Assembly: GCA_019426215.1 (NCBI GenBank)
Contig: CM033408.1
Location: forward strand, 7,133,077-7,197,076
Length of the DNA: 64,000 nucleotides
Direction: 5' to 3'
From: Buddleja alternifolia
Taxonomy: Eukaryota > Streptophyta > Magnoliopsida > Lamiales > Scrophulariaceae
The translations under genes and the position numbers were made by a program. The notes under the pieces are model-generated. The model was not told the DNA's origin. It worked only from the letters and a program-made list of their open reading frames with translations, and made no database searches. Of this stretch, positions 57,440 to 64,000 are shown in pieces (position 1 is the stretch's first letter; each line of letters starts with the position of its first letter).

Positions 57440-60400
57440 GTATACAAAATTATATACAATTTAGCATTGAGGTATTGAAGTGGTTGAGGAGAAGTGTTAC
57501 TCGAAAGAGCACCGACAAGAGTACAGTAAAGAGTGGGATCAGAGAAGGGAGGCGAGAGGATGAGGAGGTGAGCTTCGATTGAGTATCAGCAGGTGTGGAT
57601 ACCGAATTACAAGAAGACATATTGGCACGAGCGAGAATTTCACAAGCAATTTTTCTTGAGATACGCAGAGGCCAAAGGAAGTACGAGAGACCAAAAAACC
57701 AAGAAAGAAATGAAGAGGACCAAGGTCAGTCATGGAGAACTCAGAGGAGAGAAGAGCGGTGAGTTGAGATAGAAGAGTGGTAGACGAGGCAGTGAGAACG
57801 ATGTCATCGACTTGTAAAAGAAGGAAAGTAATGGAGGAACCACGACGAAATATAAAGAAAGAGGCGTCAGCGTGACTACTAACAAAGCTGAGAGAGGTAA
57901 TAAAGATGTGAAGCGATGATGCCATGCACGGGGAGCCTGCTTGAGACCATAAAGAGCTTTCTTAAGTAGACAGACGTGATCGGGCTTCTTCATGTAGACA
58001 GTTTTAGATAAGTGTCCATTGAGAAAGGAATTTTTAACATCGAGCTGATGAAGAGGCCAAGAACGAGAGATGGCTAGAGGTAGAACAGTGCGAATAGTAA
58101 CAGGTTTGACAACCGGACTGAAAGTATCTTCGTAGTCTATGCCAGATTGTCGAGTAAAACTTTGTACAACAAGACGAGCTTTGTAGCGCTCAAGGGACCC
58201 ATTGGCACAGAATTTATGCCGAAAAACCCACTTAGACCCTATAATATTATATTGAGAAGGAGATAGGACAAGATCCAAAGTGGAATTAGAGTGAAGAGTA
58301 GCAAGTTCGTCATCCATGGAAGCTTTCCAGTGGGGGTCACGAAGGGCTTGAGTGTAAGAGCGAGGAATAGGAGAGATGGGCAAGACAAAGAGATATAAAG
58401 ATTGAAGAGTTGTCGAGGCTTGACAATGCTAGATTTAGACCGTGTAACCATAGGATGGGCGGAGATAGCGATGGGTTCAGAGATGGATGACGAGGCAGGG
58501 GCCCTGAGGACAGGGGGGTTAGGATTCATGGGACGTAAAGATTCGGGTACAGCAGAGGGAGTCATGCTATGATTGGAAGAAGAAGAGAATCCTGGCGGCG
58601 GACCATCCAAACAACAGCATGACGGCGCAGGTGTAATGGGAACAATATGGAGTAGAGGAGGGTGATCATAGTCAGAAGAGAGAAAGTCATAAAGGTTCGA
58701 GGGAGAAGAAGAGAATAGCAAGGGAAAAGGAAAGATAGACTCGTCAAAATTGACGTGTCGAGATATAATGATCTTGTTCGTGTGAAGGTTAAACACCGAT
58801 AACCTCTGTAATGAGAAGGGTAGCGGAGGAAAATACAAGAAGAGGAACAAGGAACAATTTATGAGAGAAGGTGACAGAAAGATTGGGGTAGCAGAGACAT
58901 CCGAAAATGCGAAGATGGTCATAAGAGGGGGCGGTTTTATAGAGGTTTCAAATGGCATGCAGAAGGAAAGAGTAGTGGTGGAAAGGAGATTTAATAAGCG
59001 TACATCCATGTGAAGAGCTTCAGCCCAAAAAGTTGAAGGAAGGAAAGCTTGAAAGAGAAGAGTACGTATAATATATTGTTGATGGTTTGAATAGTTCGCT
59101 CGGCATCGCCATTTTGCTGGGAGGTGTGGGAGCAAGAGAATCGAAAATTATTACCATTTTAATCAAAAGAAGAGTGGAACGATTTATTATCAAATTCACC
59201 ACCTTGATCACATTGAAACAATTTGATTTTAAATTGAAATTGAGTTTGTACATAAGTGTGAAAATTGACAAAAATATTAAAAACATCCGATTTATTACGT
59301 AAAGGAAAACCCCATAAAAATGTGAATAATCATCCAAAAAAAGAATATAATTACGAAAACCACTGAGGCTCGGGACGGGTAAAGTCCAGAGGTCAGGGTG
59401 AATATTGTCGAATAAATTACTAGCGGAAACCGAAGAGGAAAAAGGTAAACGTTTGTGCTTGCCTAATTGACAAGTATGACATAAAGAATGAGAAAAATCC
59501 TTATTACAATTATTAAGCTTCCTACTCGATAAAAAATTACAAATAGAGACGCGAGTATGACCAAGACAACAGTGCCAAGGAGATGGTGATGGAGCAGCGA
59601 AAGCATGGATTGAGCTGAGAGCGGTGGAGGTGGCAGATAAGGAATAGAGGTCACCATCGCTGTCACTCCGAAGAATCAACGCGCCTGTCCTAAAGTCCTT
59701 AACAGAAAAACTAGAGGCACCAAATTCAATATAGAAAGAATTGTCACGAGTAAATTTAGGAACAGAAACATGATTTTTAACGAGAGAAGGAGATACGAGA
59801 ATATCACGAAGATGAATAGAACGAGAATGAGACACAAAAGAAGATGGACCAATGGAATTTACAGGGAGGATAGCACCATTACCAACAATAATTGAATTGG
59901 AATAATTACACAATGCGATATTAAATAAATTACCTGGGTTAGAGGACATGTGCGATGTCGCCCCGGTATCCATGTACCAATGTACCATTGATCATCCGGT
60001 TAATGGAGTATCATGGTTTGATAGAGAGAAGATAAATTTGTGCTAGTGAGAGCCGAGGATGGGACAGGTGGGCTGGGTGCTGAAGAAGGCGCTGGTGAAC
60101 TTGAATAATATTGTGGGCCAGATTATGGAGAAACCCAGGTAGGTGATAGGCCGAGAATTCCTAGAGAAGGAGAAGAGAACCCGTTGGGAGAGGGCATAAC
60201 TGGTGGACCAAAAGAAGGAGGCGGCCCAACTTGATTTGTAGCGGACCAATTCAGCAAAGTGGGCTGAAGAGAATGAGCCCAATTCGCTGATTGGTAACCA
60301 GTGACCGAGAGTGGGCTGGGCTGGTGAGGGTAATTATTTTGCTGTTGGCCGAAAGAACGTGGGTCAGGCAAAAAATTGGGTTGTTGATATCCGGAATTTG

Positions 60401-61157
60401 AGCCAGCATTGTATTGGGTATTATTTCTAAAACCCGAGTGGCCTCCACAGCCATAATTTCAATTACCACCTCAACCTTGATTCTTTCCCTTATTATTACA
60501 ATAATTGTTTCGAGTGAAATCCGGGGAAGAATTTTGACAGAGGAGGGCGGTATTGGAGTCAGAAGAAGGCTAATTTGTGTGAAAGCGATTTTCGCATTCC
60601 TCATGGAGAAGAAGCAAATTTCAAATTTCAGAGAATGATGGCAGGGGCTTTCGTGTAGTGACGACACTAAAGAGAGGAAGCTATGACTCGGGGAGGCCTT
60701 GTAAAAGTTGGAGAAAAAATGCTTGATCAGAAACGGGGGTGTCAAGATCAGCGAGATTGTCAGCTAAAAATTTCATCTCTTGACAATATTGTGAAATAGA
60801 GAGGGCTCCTTTTAGTAAAGTACGAAAATATTCATTTATTTGTATGAAGCGAGAAGGTTTATTGTTACGAAAATTTTCTTCAATTGCAAACCAGATATTA
60901 TGAGAAGTTGCATGTTCTAAATCAATGTTTTTGAGCAACTTTAAATTAACACTAGAATAAAACCGGAGCTTAATAGTAGAATCTAGTGCAAACCAATTTT
61001 CATCGGTATCAGAAGAGGGTTTTGATTTGCCAGAAATATGGTCAAAAATAGAAAAGCTACGACATAAATCCATAAACATGTCTCTCCATAACTTATAATT
61101 TGAATCATTGTCAGAAAGTTGGAAAGCGAAAGAAGAGTGAATATTATCGGGCGACAA
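57440..61157 (-). pseudogene. Copia gag-pol remnant
   Basis: On the minus strand: gag from 61157 (NYKLWRDMFMDLCRSF, QYCQEMKFLADNLADLD, LQGLP). Protease begins near 59988 (WYMDTGATSHMS, active-site Asp present). Integrase zinc region and core follow (CHTCQLGKHKRLPF, HPDLW, FLDDYSHF). Then reverse transcriptase (GSKWVFRHKF, YKARLVVQSFTRQSGIDYED, LDVKNSFLNGHL, LYGLKQAPRAW, VDDIVLTASS, MTDLGPLHFFLG). Frame changes and stops occur near 60681-60745, 59130, 58240 and 57900. It ends in DPTLY.TLVGAL just before RNase H. No function expected. Confidence 0.88.
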
Positions 61158-61700
61158 GAGTCAGGTGTATTGCCGATGGTTTAGGGTGTCGGGTGGGGGG
61201 ATGGTGGGACGTTTGAGTGGCTGAGGAGAAGTTAGTGGTAAGCATGGTGGTATGAAAAAAAAAAACAATCGAAACAAACTACCAAGAAATAATGAAAATA
61301 ACGGAATAAGGATAATAAAGAGAAGAATTACCATAAGAGAACACAAGATTGAGATGCTGGCAAAAAGAGAGAATGCACGAAATTCCCTGATGTAGTGGGA
61401 ACATAGTGCTGTTGAAGGCTGTATAGTGAAAGAGGATGCGTCGTGGAGAGCAACGTTTTTCGGGGAAGGGAAGAGAAAAGAATCGCCGGCAGCCGAAAAG
61501 GAGGTGGTGGGCGGCAGTTTGTGAGAGAAAAAGGCCTAGGATAACTAGGGTTAGACTAATACCATGTTAAAGTATAAAATCTCCACGCTCATATTATTAA
61601 TGATAGAAGCATATATAGAATACAAGACTTGTTAAATAAGTAAACAATAAATAAAGAAATAAAGACTAACAATCCCAGTCTAATATAAACTCTAATAGTT
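57440..61700 (-). mobile_element. Degenerate Copia element lacking its 3' LTR
   Basis: The minus strand begins with a short LTR (about 61574-61700, ending ATACTTTAACA), then a PBS-like TGGTATTAGTC (61554-61570 region), gag, protease, integrase and reverse transcriptase. It stops near 57440 before RNase H, and no PPT or second LTR follows. The lineage is not assigned. Confidence 0.8.
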
Positions 61701-62116
61701 ATAAGTAAAAAAATTGAAATATTTTATATACACATATATAGTCAAATTTGAGAAAGGGGGAAATCATAATTATTAAATATAAGAGAGTTAGTTGTACGAG
61801 AATGTAGAGTAGCACCTTCTTCTTGTTTGTTTCTTTAAAAATATTTAGATACCACTAAGTTCCTCTTCAATAGTAATGAAAAGTGGATTAGGAATTCCTT
61901 CGTATGAACATCATTCCTAATTTTTGTCGTAATTTTTGTATCAATTTATTTATTCTATCTATTTGCATCCTCATCTTTTCGCAATTTAACTTAAAACATA
62001 GTACATTTAGTTTTCTTTTTAAAATTTATATCTAATATTATAATGAATAGCAATTGAAAAAAATCTAAGCAGTGTTCTATTGAGTAAAAGAAGAGAGCTC
62101 AATAATTTATAAAAGT
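61701..62116. other. AT-rich spacer, nothing recognised
   Basis: No open frame, splice signal or element end stands out. Confidence 0.5.
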
Positions 62117-62643
62117 TTTTTTTTTCTCAAAAGCCACCGGTGTCATGGTGGGGGGATTTTTCGGGGTCCCCTCCTATATAGATAAGCACTAGGGAAAAGA
62201 ATGTACAAGGGCACAAAAAGTAGAGCTACTAATTTCTACATGCACAGAAGGAAATTAGGAGTACTACTCCATTTACAAATGGATATAATTAGTTAAAAAA
62301 TCTAAAGGATGGTAGGTTCAATTTATCACTTCTAATAAGACCATGGGCAGTCCCCCGAATTTGATGGGGAAGAAAGGACTGAGAGAGTAAAGTTGAGCAA
62401 GCTTCATTCGCGTAAAAGTCCGCCACTTTATTTCCTTCTCGAAAGATATGCGACATGTTATGAGTCAATCTCTTCAAATGATGATCAAATCCTATCTCTC
62501 AAATTAATAATCTGCCAATGACATGTGTCTGGAAATAGAACAAGATTAATGACAATTGTGGAGTCTATTTCTATACAGATCTTAGAAATTCCCGTCCGTA
62601 AGGCTATGTCAAGGCCTTTCTCAAGAGCAAACATTTCTGCAAA
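62117..62643 (-). mobile_element. 3' end of an L1-type LINE with RNase H domain, interrupted by a CACTA
   Basis: On the minus strand the frame from 62643 reads AEMFALEKGLDIALRTGISK and IEIDS, an RNase H-like (RVT_3) segment, and after a one-base slip near 62490 continues RLTHNMSHIFREGNKVADF to a stop at 62289. The 3' untranslated part ends with the hairpin CCACCATGACACCGGTGG and an A run (T run at 62117-62127). The 5' part is beyond the CACTA inserted at 62644. The domain is common at the end of plant LINE polyproteins; a host RNase H-like gene is the alternative. Confidence 0.75.
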
Positions 62644-62659
62644 CACTACTACAAAAATA

Positions 62660-63265
62660 AACTATTACAGCGCAATTATTACAGCGGTTTTGAAAAAACC
62701 GCTGAACGGAGGCCCCTATTACAGCGGTTCGTAATGAACCGCTGTAATAGGGAACCTATTACAGCGGTTCTTTAGTGAACCGCTGTAATAGGTCGAACCT
62801 ATTACAGCGGTTCACTAAAGAACCGCTGTAATAGGTCAAAATATTTTAAAAAAATTCCCCCCCAATTTTTCCCGCCCAAAATTTTCCGGACCTTAAAAAA
62901 AAAATAAAAGACCTATTACAGCGGTTCTTCAAAGAACCGCTGTAATAGGTCAAAATATTTAAAAAAAATTCCCCCCAATTTTTCCCGCCCAAAATTTTCC
63001 GGACCTTAAAAAAAAAAAAAAAAGAACTATTACAGCGGTTTTTCAAAGAACCGCTGTAATAGGTCAAAATATTTAAAAAAAATTCCCCCCCAATATTTTC
63101 CGCCCAAAATTTTTCGGACCTAAAAAAAAAATCAACGACCTATTACAGCGGTTCTTCAAAAAACCGCTGTAATAGGTCAAAATATTTAAAAAAAATTCCC
63201 CCCCATTTTTCCCACCCAAAATTTTTCGGACCTATTACAGCGGTTCTGAGAAGAACCGCTATAAT
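62660..63265. repeat. Left subterminal hairpin array of the small CACTA
   Basis: Two closely spaced palindromes, then four to five tandem units of about 110 bp. Each consists of a ctattacagcggttc...gaaccgctgtaatag palindrome plus a spacer with attcccccccaatttttccc and ccggaccttaaaaaa. Palindrome arms are nearly perfect; spacers vary in homopolymer length. Confidence 0.9.
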
Positions 63266-63571
63266 AGGCTTTGACCGAAAATAAAAATCCTCTTTATATC
63301 TCTCACTCCTCTTTCTCTTCTTCATTTTGAAATTTCAAATTTCATCTTCTTCATTTCCTCTTTATCTCTCACTCCTCTCTCTCTCTCTCACTAACGCCGC
63401 CGACACTACCACCTCCATCAACGCCGCCAACACTACCACCTCCATCAACGCCGCCGACACCATCTATATGTGTGGGTATATTTATTTTGTGTATATGTGG
63501 GTGTATATGTATATTTGTGTATGTATATTTTTGTATTTATAAAAATATTTCTCGGTTGAAATGTTGATGTA

Positions 63572-63772
63572 TCGGAATGACACGAAATTCGCACGGTCAT
63601 AGCGAAACGGCATTCCGAACAAAACGCAAATATTTGTATTTTTGTAATAAAATGCGTATTTGAGGCCTTAAACGATCTCCGATGGCTAAAATCACGAGAT
63701 CGCAAGACTTTGTCTTGCGTTTTGTTTAGAATGCCGTTTCTCTATGACCGTGTGAATTTCGTGTCATTCCGA
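63572..63772. repeat. Inverted repeat in the core of the small CACTA
   Basis: Arms of about 58 bp at 63572-63629 and 63713-63772, with a loop of about 80 bp. Landmarks are tcggaatgacacgaaattcg on the left and its complement on the right. A transcript would fold into a long hairpin. Confidence 0.85.
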
Positions 63773-64000
63773 CACGGTCAAAATTTTTTTTTTTTTTTTT
63801 TTAAGAGGCCTATTACAGCGGTTTTTTCCTAAACCGCTGTAATAGGCTCCTTAAAAAAAAAAAAATTTTTTTTTTTTTTAATAGCGGTTATTTTTATAAC
63901 CGCTGTAATAGGTATCTATTACAGCGGTACCTATTACAGCGGTTAAAAACCGCTGTAATTGGCCAAAAATAACCGCTTTAATAGGTCATTCCTGTAGTAG

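Larger units (their letters stand above)
62644..64000. mobile_element. Small non-autonomous CACTA, last 2 bases outside the window
   Basis: Left end CACTACTACAAAAATAAAC; the right edge of the window reads ttcctgtagtag, the complement of CTACTACAGGAA, lacking only the final TG. Both sides carry ATTACAGCGGTT palindromes as in the 9.8-kb element at 2502. There is no transposase. The flank is aaa (62641-62643). The core (about 63270-63790) contains CT-rich DNA, a short open frame and a long inverted repeat. Confidence 0.85.

Overview
The window is nuclear DNA of a flowering plant, most likely a eudicot. The evidence is GT-AG spliced genes, TTTAGGG-type telomere-like repeats, plant CACTA, hAT, Copia and Ty3/Gypsy elements, tRNA-derived SINEs, and remnants of a plant aldo-keto reductase and a GH1 beta-glucosidase. 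It is AT-rich, repeat-dominated intergenic DNA. No complete host gene was found; most of the window is transposons inserted into one another.

Layout. 1-2500: end of a Copia LTR, a Tourist-like MITE and a SINE. 2502-12332: a complete CACTA transposon (TSD TTA). It carries a TNP2-type transposase broken only at a C15 tract and a 12-exon gene coding for a Transposase_24/ULP1-protease protein with an intact catalytic triad. 12336-13166: a telomere-like stretch and one end of another CACTA-like element. 13167-24793: a non-coding Copia derivative (minus strand) lying against an aldo-keto reductase remnant. Its 5' LTR was split by a Ty3/Gypsy element at 15065-22735 whose two LTRs are in inverted orientation, and that element was itself hit by another insertion that is now a solo LTR. 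25717-32310: a non-autonomous Copia-like element (TSD AAGAC) whose 5' LTR contains a hAT element (8-bp TSD), which contains a 3-kb Del/Tekay-type solo LTR. 32316-34948: GC-rich minisatellite, a tRNA-like sequence, a CACTA-like end and AT-rich DNA. 34949-52047: a Del/Tekay-type element (minus strand) with one LTR split by an Angela/BARE-like Copia (35119-39960) and a gag-only Tat-like element (40625-45287). 52174-52289: a beta-glucosidase exon. 53083-57219: a non-autonomous Gypsy element. 57440-61700: a degenerate Copia. 62117-62643: the 3' end of an L1-type LINE, interrupted by a small CACTA derivative that runs to the window edge.

How the parts work together. The large CACTA supplies transposase-type proteins and shares its ACAGCGG subterminal palindromes with the small derivative at the right edge, a likely autonomous/non-autonomous pair. 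The retroelements are mostly non-autonomous (gag-only, or without coding capacity) and would need proteins from relatives elsewhere. The most unusual structure is the inverted-LTR Gypsy element, bounded by TG...CA and a near-perfect 5-bp duplication. A second recurring signal is a cluster of GC-rich palindromes upstream of the TATA box in three otherwise unrelated LTR types.
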